A stretch of DNA of 64,000 nucleotides, from NCBI GenBank assembly GCA_943788935.1, contig CALSSE010000024.1, forward strand, positions 1 through 64,000. The letters run 5' to 3'. This document shows, piece after piece, positions 52,431-61,436 of this stretch. The notes under the pieces were generated by a model. That model saw only the letters and a list, made by a program, of their open reading frames with translations, did no database searches and was not told the DNA's origin. Numbering within the stretch: the first letter of the stretch is position 1; every line of letters begins with the position of its first letter. The position numbers and the translations under genes were made by a program. The stretch is from an uncultured bacterium (GTDB taxonomy: Bacteria; Myxococcota_A; Bradymonadia; UBA7976; VGTA01).

Positions 52431-55299
52431 TTAGGGTAGAGCCAAGGTACATGCCTCAAATGCTAGCAGCGATTCATTCATCATCGACTCGCTAGGGAGA
52501 GGACAATCACCTCGCCACAGCTCGGTGAAGCACGTCAGCTGATCCTCCTCAAAACTCATCTCATCGCTTTGATACACGATCGCCCCGTTAATAGAGAGGT
52601 CTAAACGCGCTCCCCCCTCTAGAGTAAGCTCGCTTCCCTCACCCATGTAAACCGCCACTGGTGAGCTGATTGATGAGTCAAGATCTCCCTCCGTTTCACT
52701 CTCGATAGTGATCCCTGCTGCCTTTATCTTTCCACCCTCTAGGTATAATCCATAGGAGTTTCGATGACGTAACGTCAGTCCGGTTGCATCGAGTGAAGCT
52801 CCCTCAGCGATATACATCATCGCCCCCTCCGGTCGACGATCTTCATAGAGGACATTGACTAAGATGAACTCTCCCCGATTGATAACAGAGGCGGTCGCGG
52901 ACAGCTGCTCAGCTTCTCCCTCGCTCAGTACGCTCTCTAGCTGAGCGTTGGTTATCTCAAGGGTCGCCATCGCTTCATTGATGATTAACGCTCCCTCACC
53001 CATGAGCTTAGAGTCTCCTAGTTTAACCATCGCACCACTATTAAGATGCATGAGAGGGCGATCGAGCTGTGTGGCTTTCAGATCGCTCTCACTGATGTAA
53101 CTATTTCCATTACTCAAGTTAAATTTTGCTCTCGCTTGGAGTTGATCAATAGCGAGATCTCCGTTATGGCTAACAATTTCGAGGCTCCCTGGTTGCTGAT
53201 AACCACCCGCCACGTGATCCAAAATAAGCAACGTCTCATTCTCTCCCCCATCACTCCCCTCATCACCAAGCTCAATCTGTAAATTAACGAAGAGATGATC
53301 TTTAAGCCTCAAGTGACCTTTGGAGAACTCTAAGCGACCATCCATTAGCCCTTTCTCCATAAACAAGCTAGGCGTAAACTCGGTGTGAAGGAGGATGACA
53401 TCGCCTTTGAGATGACTTGAGCTGATGCTATGCGTCCCCCCTCCATTAATCTTGATAAGCTGCTTCGAATCACCCATCGACTTGGCATAAGTATGATTAA
53501 TGAAGAGATCGAGAGGGCCCGGGGATAAGTCGGGGACCGCACTCATGGGAAAGACATTCGCCCAACTCATCCATTCATAGTCATTAGACCTTTGGCTAGA
53601 GGTAAGGTCGATCAAACTCTGACCAGTAAACGAACTATAACTGATCGTCAGTGGAGCAGACAGGTCATCCTCATCTATGGACGCCGTATCTGTGAGATTA
53701 ACCTCTGCACGCACTAGGGTGTTTATGTCGTCAGCGATAATGTTTTTAAGATTGATGATGGTGTTGGGTTCTCCATTAACCATCTGCTGTTGGCAGCTAT
53801 TAAGATAAGCGCCGTTAATATAAACCTTCGCCCCTTGTCGCACCTCAATCATCGAGGAGCCACAGCTCTCGGCTGTCGGAGAGACGCTAAAGAGGTTATT
53901 TATATTTAGCCCTGCTCCATTGACCACAAAGGCTTGTCCCGCAGTAATGATCAAGACATTGTCTAGACTCAAGTCCACTTGATCAAGCTCGAACAAGGGT
54001 AAGGTCGGATCCAACATGATAATCGTCGAGTCCTTCAATTGGCCTTTAACCCTTCCCGTACTATCACCATAGCGAATGAGCTTGAGTGTCGCATTAGTGG
54101 TAATTAAACTCTCCTCTATCGAGAATGAAAATTCGCTATTATAGTTAGACTTGAGAACGATGTCTTGCACCAAGGGAGTGACCTCTTCATCTTCACTTGA
54201 CTGCTCATGCTCAAGCTCAATCAAGACATTAGAGTGATTAATCTTCACCTCGTTGACCCCGTTCAGGGTGACCTCTTTAATACGAATCTCACTCCCCGAG
54301 CCAGAGAGAGTACCCCGCTCAGGATCAAGAGGCTCGATCACCAAAGAGTCTGTTATGGTGAGTTGATCAATGGTTACTTGAGTCGCTGATGATAATTTGA
54401 GGTGTTGTATGGTGACAGGTTGGTCTTCCGCTCCGCGAAGGGTGATCTGACCAGAACCTCCGCGACACGTACCAAAGGCTAAGCGACCAATGGCGCTAAT
54501 ACTTAAAGTAGAGTCCCTCTCTGGAGTTTCAATATACCCATTATAACCGTTGAAATTATTTATCGAGCTTTGAACTGCCTCAATCCTCGACACAACATTA
54601 CTTTGTTGAATTTCACTGCAAGTCACCCGACTGATCTCAAGATCTTCTTGCGTATAATTTCCGCTCTCTTCATTGAGGGAAAAAGAGGGTAGCCTTCGGT
54701 ATTCAAGTAAGTCTAGATTGGAGAGGCCGAGGGAGGCTGCGAGTGGAAACTCACCGCTCGTAGATTGGTAGTAGGACAGCCAATAGTCATATCGATTCAT
54801 CAAGTCGGCCTGATCTTCTGTCCCCTGTTCTTCATAGATACACCCCATACCTTGACAAGTGCTCGGCTGCTGATCATCAGAGATATCTATTCCAGTGCAG
54901 GGCTCGTCTCCTGAAGATGAGTCACTATCACAGTCGCTCTCGGTACACTGTGTACCTTGAGAGACAAGGACCGGAGGGACGAGGGCTCCCGCCATCTCTC
55001 CCGCCATCTCTCCCGCCATCTCTCCCGCCATCTCTCCCGCCATCTCTCCCGCTATCTCTCCCGCCACCTCTCCCGCTCATCTCTCCCGCTCTCTCTCCCG
55101 CTCTCTCTCCCGCTCTCTCTCCGGCGAGACGATCATCGATGAGACCTGCAGGCCTCTCGACGTCTTCTAAGGTGAGACTGCAAGCGCTCATCCCCATCAT
55201 TAAGAGAGTGATGAGGGGAGCGCTCATTGTCAGTGAGATCAGCGTACGCTCGATGTGAAGGAGGTTATCATTCCATCTATAATCAGATTCAAACTTCAT
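52431..55299 (-). CDS. Beta-helix-like lipoprotein, frame split by a 1-nt indel in a minisatellite
   Basis: Two frames form one gene. The first (start ATG 55299) encodes a lipoprotein signal ending in MGMSAC, a short linker and AGER repeats. The second (internal, to the stop at 52431) continues AGEM/AGEI repeats into 840 residues of Cys-containing and then beta-solenoid-like sequence with many short strands (VTIQHLKLSSATQVTIDQLTI). The extra base is in the 13-nt unit at 55070-55082 of an otherwise 12-nt array; without it a continuous 955-residue lipoprotein results. The split could be a true inactivating or phase-variable mutation, or a sequence error. The gene overlaps the upstream TPR gene (TGATG). 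The function may be surface binding; no enzyme motif is visible. Confidence 0.75.
54986..55118 (-). repeat. 12-bp minisatellite with one 13-nt unit
   Basis: On the + strand the unit is CTCCCGCCATCT (seven copies or variants, 54986-55069), then CTCCCGCTCATCT (13 nt, 55070-55082), then CTCCCGCTCTCT three times (55083-55118). On the minus strand these encode AGEM/AGEI/AGEV and AGER units. The 13-nt unit marks the boundary between two sub-arrays and shifts the frame. Confidence 0.95.
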
Positions 55300-56108
55300 C
55301 AGAAAGCTCCATTGATAAAGAGCGCGTTAGGAGTGGCTGAAAGCGAAACGGATGAGCTTCGGCCGAGATCAGATTTTACATCAGGACGAAGAGCGAAATA
55401 AAGCCCGAGACTAGAGATGGCGACTCCGCTTACCATCAAGACATCGGCGAAGAGCGCAGCTTGATCTCGTTGTCTATAAGCGGCATTAAACCCTTGGAGA
55501 GAGTCACCCTCACCATAACGATTAAGCTCCTCTGTGCCATTAAGCGCTCTCACCCCAAATAGCGACCCACCCACGATTAAAGCGCTACCTAATGCTACCC
55601 CTCCCCAACCGACTCGACGCATAAGTCTCCGCTCATTGCTCTTATGATCTTTAGGCTGTCTCTCTTCAGCAAGTTTCTCCATCGTCTTGATGGTGATCTC
55701 TACCTCTCCTCGATCCTTGGCTTTTGGATTTATATCCAGGTACTTTTGATAGTATTCAGCGGCATTTTTATACTCTTTTAACTGCTCAAAAGAGCGCGCC
55801 ATATTATAGACAAGATTAGGGTGTGGCTTCAGTCTATAGACTCGCACAAATCTTTGAAGAGCATCCCGATAACGCTCTGCCTTAAAATCTTTAAGACCCT
55901 TTTGATATTCCGTTCGAGCGATCTCGAGGATCTCTCTTCTCTTCTCTTCACCGCCTCTATCATCAGCGGTTGGAGTAGTCACTGGCGAGGCTTGAACCTG
56001 ACCTAAGTCGCTATGACCAATAGTGATTAAAAGAGAGAGAGTAACCATCAAAGTGAATCTCTGAGGATAAAAGGGGATCAGCGATTGCCTCATCGGTGTA
56101 GTCGCCAT
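55299..56108 (-). CDS. Secreted TPR protein with two C-terminal hydrophobic helices
   Basis: The 269-residue protein has a signal peptide (FTLMVTLSLLITIGHSDLGQVQA), two TPR-like units (ARTEYQKGLKDFKAERYRDALQRFVRVYRL, LVYNMARSFEQLKEYKNAAEYYQKYLDINP), a basic linker and two hydrophobic helices (WGGVALGSALIVGGSLFGV, ADVLMVSGVAISSLGLYFAL). The order matches the protein at 37469-38365, including the Ala/Asn/Tyr-containing loop between the helices, so they are probably paralogues. Its stop overlaps the start of the lipoprotein gene (TGATG), which argues for co-translation and a shared role, perhaps periplasmic assembly of that lipoprotein. Confidence 0.8.
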   Translation of the reverse strand: MATTPMRQSLIPFYPQRFTLMVTLSLLITIGHSDLGQVQASPVTTPTADDRGGEEKRREILEIARTEYQKGLKDFKAERYRDALQRFVRVYRLKPHPNLVYNMARSFEQLKEYKNAAEYYQKYLDINPKAKDRGEVEITIKTMEKLAEERQPKDHKSNERRLMRRVGWGGVALGSALIVGGSLFGVRALNGTEELNRYGEGDSLQGFNAAYRQRDQAALFADVLMVSGVAISSLGLYFALRPDVKSDLGRSSSVSLSATPNALFINGAF

Positions 56109-56243
56109 GATCTATGCCTCGGCCTGTTAAAGAAAATGATTAAAGTAAAGCAGCATTGGTGTACTATTGTATACCATACACCTACATGTCGCACCAAAGT
56201 ATTTTATCCTCCGGTAGTTTGCCCCCCAATACTTTAGAAGTAT

Positions 56244-58007
56244 TCACCATTCCCCACGCCAGACCACTCGCCAAACGATGAGTACGCCGATGACTGTTCC
56301 TAGTAAAGTGAGAACGACCCCAAAAGTCTCAGCCCACGTCGTGACTTGAGGATTAATGAGGAAGGCTAACCCGAGCCCGATCAATGAAACCGATAAGAAC
56401 GCTGATATGCCCCTATTAACCAACGCTCTCTGATGACGAAAGCGCTTATCAAGGTGAGCGTCTGAGAGATGAAACCCTAGCTGTTTATCCTCTACCTGCT
56501 GCATCAACTGTTGCGCGGTATGAGGGAGTCGTTTAGAGAACTTAGAGAAGGTCTGTATCCCGTCGATCGCGGTTCGTAAGAGCTGTTCAGGCTGATAACG
56601 TTGAGCGATGAGACGTTGAACATAGGGACGAATTTCTTGAATAATATCAAGCTCAGGGCTGACCTGTTTCCCGATCCCCTCTACGGTGATGATCGATTTA
56701 AAGAACATGGTATAATCAGGGGGAATTTGGGCTCTGTGACGGACGGCTCCCTCGATAAGATCTTTAACGATCTGACCGAAGTCAACATCGGCGAGAGAGC
56801 TGTTCGTGAAATGCTGCTCCATGAGCTCTACGACGTCTGCCTCCCACTCATTATAGTTGATAGTCCCTTTGTGAACACTGATCTCATAGAGCGCTCTCGC
56901 TACCCCCTCATTATTTCTGGTGGTCACATGAAGGAGCAGGTCTGCCATCCGCTCTCGCATCGTTGGAGAGAGTCTACCCACAAGACCAAAGTCTATTAAT
57001 CCGATGCGGCTATCTTCGAGGATTAATAAATTACCGGGGTGTAGGTCTCCATGAAAAAACCCATCCTCAAAGACCTGTTTAAAGAGCATCCTCACTGTCT
57101 CGCGAGCAATTTCATCCATGGGGTGACCAAAATTGGGAGCGTCGGTAATCTTTACGCCCCTTAATCGCTCCATAACAACGATTCGCTCAGTGCTTAGCTC
57201 CTTATAAAGGGTAGGGATATGTACCGTTTCCCAATCTTTGAAATTCTTAGTAAACCGACTTAAGTTATGAGCCTCATATTTGAAATCGAGCTCCTTCATG
57301 ATCGCTCGTTCGAATTCTATTAAGATTCGATCTGGCCGAAAGGCTTCTACCTCAGGAATCGCCTCTACCGCTTGCTTTGCTAAGAAGTGTAATATGCTGA
57401 GATCTGCTTCGATGGTGCTCTGAATAGCAGGTCGTTGTACTTTGACCACCACATCAATCTCTCGAGGTTCACAGCCCTCCATATCAATACTCTCATCAAA
57501 GGTAGACATGATCCGCGCGGTGTGTACTTGAGCGATACTAGCGCAAGCTAAGGGCTCCACTGAGAAATAGGTGAATAGCTCACTAATGTTGCCATCGAGC
57601 TCTTCATCGATGACCTGACTCACTTCTTCAAAGCTGATCGGTTTTACTTGGTCTTGAAGGGTAGAGAGCTTATTGCACAGCTCAACAGGTAATAAATCAG
57701 TACGAGTGGAGAGGATCTGACCAAATTTGACGAAGGTTGGTCCTAGATCTTGTAAAATATCGTTAATGCGATCAGAGAGATCACCGAGTGGGTGTTGTAT
57801 CGACCTCTCTTGATCCTCTTCTGCCGCTTCGTCACTCGCCTCACGGATCACCTGTGATACTTCATCATCAAGATGGCGTTGACCCTTCAAGAGGTATCCA
57901 AAGCCATGCTTGATGAGGATCACCGATATCTGTCGGAGGCGATTGAGGTCCTTAATCGCGCTCCTCGCGGCTTTGAAATTGGTGTATACAGTTCTCACGG
58001 TTGACAT
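56244..58007 (-). CDS. UbiB/AarF-type atypical kinase with C-terminal membrane helices
   Basis: The 587 residues are close to the classic UbiB length. Motifs: KFGQILSTRTDLLP (KxGQ), EPLACASIAQVHTA (Ala-rich loop), VVVKVQRP (lysine), FFHGDLHPGNLLIL, GLIDFGLVG, then two C-terminal transmembrane helices (GISAFLSVSLIGLGLAFLI, FGVVLTLLGTVIGVLIVW). In UbiB proteins these helices anchor the kinase-like domain to the membrane for ubiquinone synthesis. ATG 58007 has a GAGGAG ribosome site. It is longer than the first ABC1 protein in the window and contains the anchor that copy lacks. It is divergent from murJ. Confidence 0.9.
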   Translation of the reverse strand: MSTVRTVYTNFKAARSAIKDLNRLRQISVILIKHGFGYLLKGQRHLDDEVSQVIREASDEAAEEDQERSIQHPLGDLSDRINDILQDLGPTFVKFGQILSTRTDLLPVELCNKLSTLQDQVKPISFEEVSQVIDEELDGNISELFTYFSVEPLACASIAQVHTARIMSTFDESIDMEGCEPREIDVVVKVQRPAIQSTIEADLSILHFLAKQAVEAIPEVEAFRPDRILIEFERAIMKELDFKYEAHNLSRFTKNFKDWETVHIPTLYKELSTERIVVMERLRGVKITDAPNFGHPMDEIARETVRMLFKQVFEDGFFHGDLHPGNLLILEDSRIGLIDFGLVGRLSPTMRERMADLLLHVTTRNNEGVARALYEISVHKGTINYNEWEADVVELMEQHFTNSSLADVDFGQIVKDLIEGAVRHRAQIPPDYTMFFKSIITVEGIGKQVSPELDIIQEIRPYVQRLIAQRYQPEQLLRTAIDGIQTFSKFSKRLPHTAQQLMQQVEDKQLGFHLSDAHLDKRFRHQRALVNRGISAFLSVSLIGLGLAFLINPQVTTWAETFGVVLTLLGTVIGVLIVWRVVWRGEW

Positions 58008-58052
58008 GTCGTAGCTCCTCTACGATAGCTGACTGAGGTGAGCGCAGTGTAC

Positions 58053-58081
58053 TTGGTTCGCCTCAAAAAGAAAGCTAACAT
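58053..58081 (+). promoter_or_regulatory. Candidate murJ promoter
   Basis: TTGGTT (58053-58058), a 17-nt spacer and TAACAT (58076-58081) lie in the 124-bp divergent gap. Each hexamer matches consensus at four of six positions, so support is moderate. Confidence 0.35.
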
Positions 58082-58131
58082 TCTGAGTCCTCAAGAGTGA
58101 AACGATCAATAAGGGAGAGCGAGGGTATTAT

Positions 58132-59751
58132 ATGAATAAGACTGTAAAAATAGCAGCGCTCATATACAGCGTGAGTATCCTCCTTTCTAGAATTATAGGC
58201 TTAATTCGTGAATTAGTCATTGGGCGTATCTTAGGCGATACCGCCGAAGCCGATGTGTATTGGGTTGCGTTTATTTTACCTGACTTCCTCAATTACCTGC
58301 TTGCCGGTGGCGCTCTCTCTCTTGTTCTCATTCCTCTCTTACAGTCGGCACAAGAGAGAGGTGGAACCAATGAATATTGGGCCTGTTTTTGGCGTATCAC
58401 TACTCCGCTCAGCGTCTTTGTCTTGATCGCGACTTTGGGTATCTGGATATCCGCTCCTACTTTACTTCCGCTTATCTCTCCTGGTTTTAACTCTGAGCAA
58501 TCCGCGCTCCTCGTTAGACTCACTCGGATCATTCTCCCCGCTCAGATCTTTCATATCTGCGGAGGCTTAGTATCAGCGACTCTCCAAGCTCGCGATCATC
58601 ATTTAGCCCCAGCGCTCGCTCCTCTAATATACACCGGCTTTATTATCTTAGGAGGCCTAACACTCGGCGATTATCTAGGAGCTGAAGGCTTTGCTTGGGG
58701 TGTATTGGTCGGATCGTTCTTAGGCCCCTTCGCTTGTCCTCTGCTCGCTGCCCGCTCACAGGGCTTAAGATTCACCCCCCTCTGGTCACCCACACACTCA
58801 GAGTGTAAGAGATATATGTGGAGAGCTTTACCAGTGATGCTCGGTTTCTCCATCGTCGTCTTAGACGATATGCTCGTCAAGAGATGGGCGACCGACTTAG
58901 GTCAGGGTGTCGTCTCCCAGCTCCACTATGCCCGAGCGCTAATGAAGGTACCCATGGGAGTTTTTGGACTCGCTATGGGGATGGCGGCCTTTCCTTCTAT
59001 TAGCCGACTCATCGCTCAAAATAGAGCGATTGAGGCCTTAACAATGCTCCGCTCAGCAGCTGAGGTATTACTTGTGCTTGTAGGGATCTCTCAGGCAGCG
59101 CTGATGGTCTCCTCTAGTCAAATGGCCGCCCTCATTTGGGGGAGCGACCACTTAAGTTTTGGGGGAGCAGAAGGAATTGGTCTTTATTGCGCCGCTCTCT
59201 GCCTCGGCCTATGGGGATGGTCGATGCAGGGTTTAGTTGCCCGCGGCTTTTATGCTCGTGGACAAACGTGGGCACCCACTCTAATAGGCTCAGTCATCGC
59301 CGGTCTCATGTACCCGCTTTACACCTGGGTAGGTACCAAAGGTGGACCACAGATCGGAGAATACTTAGCACCATTACCCTTCAGTCTCTTAAGGAGAGCG
59401 GCCGAGCTACCAGGTATCGGTTTGACCTTGGTCTCAAGCGCTGCGATCTCTCTTTATGTCTTCACTCTGTGGATCGCGCTCAGTCTCTCATTTGGTCAGC
59501 GACATGTGTCCACGATTATGGGGCTATTGAAGACTTTATTAAAGATTGAATTGGCAGCGCTGCTCGCCGTTGAGCTCTGCGAGCGGCTACTCCCTAGTGT
59601 AACTCCTGACCACTCCTTAGAGCTCATAACTCACTTGATCTTTAGAGTGAGCCTATCGACCATCATATTTTTAGGTATCGCTCTCTGTTTGAGAGTAAGA
59701 GCTCTCGCTGTTTTAAGGGAGAGAGTCGCTCTGCGCATCATGCGTAAGTAG
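58132..59751 (+). CDS. murJ: Lipid II flippase MurJ
   Basis: The 539-residue integral membrane protein has about 14 helices. It carries the MurJ/MviN start (ALIYSVSILLSRIIGLIRELVIGRILG, GDTAEADVYWVAFILPDFLNYLLAGGALSLVLIPLL) and the mid-protein block YARALMKVPMGVFGLAMGMAAFPSIS. MurJ flips undecaprenyl-linked peptidoglycan precursor across the cytoplasmic membrane. The Arg residues near helix 1 (SRIIG, IRE) and the PDFLNYLLAGGALS stretch match the family. The length is usual for the family. ATG 58132 follows AGGGAGAGCGAGGG. The gene ends two bases before the convergent phosphatase-like lipoprotein gene. Confidence 0.92.
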   Translation: MNKTVKIAALIYSVSILLSRIIGLIRELVIGRILGDTAEADVYWVAFILPDFLNYLLAGGALSLVLIPLLQSAQERGGTNEYWACFWRITTPLSVFVLIATLGIWISAPTLLPLISPGFNSEQSALLVRLTRIILPAQIFHICGGLVSATLQARDHHLAPALAPLIYTGFIILGGLTLGDYLGAEGFAWGVLVGSFLGPFACPLLAARSQGLRFTPLWSPTHSECKRYMWRALPVMLGFSIVVLDDMLVKRWATDLGQGVVSQLHYARALMKVPMGVFGLAMGMAAFPSISRLIAQNRAIEALTMLRSAAEVLLVLVGISQAALMVSSSQMAALIWGSDHLSFGGAEGIGLYCAALCLGLWGWSMQGLVARGFYARGQTWAPTLIGSVIAGLMYPLYTWVGTKGGPQIGEYLAPLPFSLLRRAAELPGIGLTLVSSAAISLYVFTLWIALSLSFGQRHVSTIMGLLKTLLKIELAALLAVELCERLLPSVTPDHSLELITHLIFRVSLSTIIFLGIALCLRVRALAVLRERVALRIMRK

Positions 59752-59753
59752 TG

Positions 59754-61322
59754 CTAAGGCTTGGTCACCGTCTTTGACCATTCGGTGTTTCCCTCATCGT
59801 CACAAAACTCCACTTCTAATCGGTCAGGGTAAAAAGAGAGGAACAAGAATCCCTCATCTTGATCATCCTCAAAATCGGTGTCATTCCCCCGGCCAACGAG
59901 ATCTGTTGTTTTAGCTCCAGCACCGCTCACCGCGAAGTGAGTGTTGCAAGGTTCAGTACCTAGGCCCTCAGGGAGGTTAGGTGTAGGGGGTACAGAGTTG
60001 ATCCATTGTCGATTATGATCATGCCCGGAGAGATAGAGATCTGCTTTATTACAAACGTAATCATCAACCCATTGTCTAAAACCATCACCAAATAGATTGC
60101 TGATATCAAGTCCAAATAGATCAAAATCCCCGATCTCAAAACCCAGCTCATACGCTCCTGCGTTTCCATGTTTTCCATTTGAACGATAGGGATGGTGACC
60201 AAACACGACCTTCCAAGTCGCTGTCGAACCTGCTGTCACTCGCCTCATCATCTCTCCTTGAGGCACGAACTGATCATCAGGAATACCATATGCTAAAGGG
60301 TTAGTATGTAGAGAGACTAGGTGGACATGAGCGATCTGTAGTTCCCAATATTCTGCAGGAAAGTAAAACCAATCATTAGCTCGAGCATAAGCGAGATAAT
60401 ATTGAACTTGAGCACTGTTTAAGCCTGCGCCACCGAGATCATGGTTGCCAAGAGTAACAAAGATCGGCAATCGCTCTCTATTATCTGGTTCTCCTGCCGC
60501 TGGAGGACTCCCTTTTTTGAGATTGACATAAGGAAGATCGATCTTAGTAGTGAGCTGCTCATCCATAGCGCTCTCCGCGCCGGTATCATAAATATTATCG
60601 CCGAGCATGATAAAGCCCTCGCATCCTCCAGCTCTATCACAACGAGCCTGTGCTCCAGCGGCGACTCGATACTGTGCTTCATTGCCCTCACCGGTATCAC
60701 CCATAGCGATCAATCGAACCACCCGACAAGCGCTCGCTCCCTGGTCATCACATTGTATGCCCCCTCGATCATCGCATACCCAAGTTCCACAGTCTCCACA
60801 AGACTCTCCGGGGGTTACGTCAAGAGGACTACAGCCACCACAGGCATTAGCAGGAGACTCATCACAGATCAAAGACTCGTTGCCTAAGCAAGTCAGTACT
60901 CCGCAAGTATCACATGGATCACCGGGTTGTCCGGCGAGAGGCTGGCAACCACCACACACATTGACTGAAGCGCCCATACAGGAGACCTGTTGAGCACCAT
61001 TACATTGCCACATCCCCTGGCCACATTCACCACAAGGCGTCTGCGGTCTATTCATGAGGGCTCCACACCCCCCGCATTCATTAACCGCCTCTCCTCCAAT
61101 ACAGCCCAACGACCCCGACACACAGCTAATGATGCCTCCACAACCACAGCGATCACCTTCCCGCTCACCTGACACCGTACTCTCTGGACATACTCTCATC
61201 TCTGAAGTCCCGTTCTCCCCTGCCGATAAGCTCAATGGAACCTCAGGGACGGGATCATCATCACAGGCAAAGTTCACTAGGGAAGATACGATCACTATTA
61301 TGGTACAAAAGATATATCTCAT
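59754..61322 (-). CDS. Lipoprotein with Cys-rich repeats and a purple-acid-phosphatase-like domain
   Basis: The protein has 522 residues from ATG 61322 (AAGGAG 4 nt upstream; GTG 61325 rejected). The signal ends in the lipobox SLVNFAC. About 150 residues of Cys-rich repeats follow (CGGCGALMNRPQTPCGECGQG-type units, four copies, about 48-200). A metallophosphoesterase domain (about 205-520) has all five blocks of purple acid phosphatases: MGDTGEG, GDNIYD (GDxxY), GNHD, VFGHH (VxxH) and SGHDH (GHxH). It is probably an exposed outer-membrane phosphatase, perhaps for phosphate scavenging. The repeats likely serve as a stalk or binding module. Confidence 0.87.
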   Translation of the reverse strand: MRYIFCTIIVIVSSLVNFACDDDPVPEVPLSLSAGENGTSEMRVCPESTVSGEREGDRCGCGGIISCVSGSLGCIGGEAVNECGGCGALMNRPQTPCGECGQGMWQCNGAQQVSCMGASVNVCGGCQPLAGQPGDPCDTCGVLTCLGNESLICDESPANACGGCSPLDVTPGESCGDCGTWVCDDRGGIQCDDQGASACRVVRLIAMGDTGEGNEAQYRVAAGAQARCDRAGGCEGFIMLGDNIYDTGAESAMDEQLTTKIDLPYVNLKKGSPPAAGEPDNRERLPIFVTLGNHDLGGAGLNSAQVQYYLAYARANDWFYFPAEYWELQIAHVHLVSLHTNPLAYGIPDDQFVPQGEMMRRVTAGSTATWKVVFGHHPYRSNGKHGNAGAYELGFEIGDFDLFGLDISNLFGDGFRQWVDDYVCNKADLYLSGHDHNRQWINSVPPTPNLPEGLGTEPCNTHFAVSGAGAKTTDLVGRGNDTDFEDDQDEGFLFLSFYPDRLEVEFCDDEGNTEWSKTVTKP

Positions 61323-61388
61323 CACTCTCCTTTTGATTATATTCTCTCAACTCAATAGAACAGGTCTTGCTTAAAAAGAATAGATTTG

Positions 61389-61414
61389 TGAGGTTTAAGC
61401 ATGGCTTCACCTCA
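61389..61414. promoter_or_regulatory. Inverted repeat between divergent genes
   Basis: TGAGGT-TT-AAGC-ATG-GCTT-C-ACCTCA (61389-61414) forms a two-part stem of 6 and 4 bp. It lies in the 114-bp gap between divergent genes, 23 bp before ATG 61437, where an operator or mRNA leader hairpin would act. No T tract follows it. Confidence 0.4.
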
Positions 61415-61436
61415 TGATTAGATTAGGACTTCTTCT

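Noticed and set aside
54928..55299. A separate small Gly/Arg-rich lipoprotein of 123 residues
   Set aside because: Its end (GRDGGRDGG and onward) is the out-of-frame reading of the same 12-bp array; it is the 5' part of the split lipoprotein gene.
3352..58007. The two ABC1 kinases as part of one ubiquinone cluster
   Set aside because: They are 50 kb apart with no other ubi-type genes beside them, so no pathway linkage is visible.
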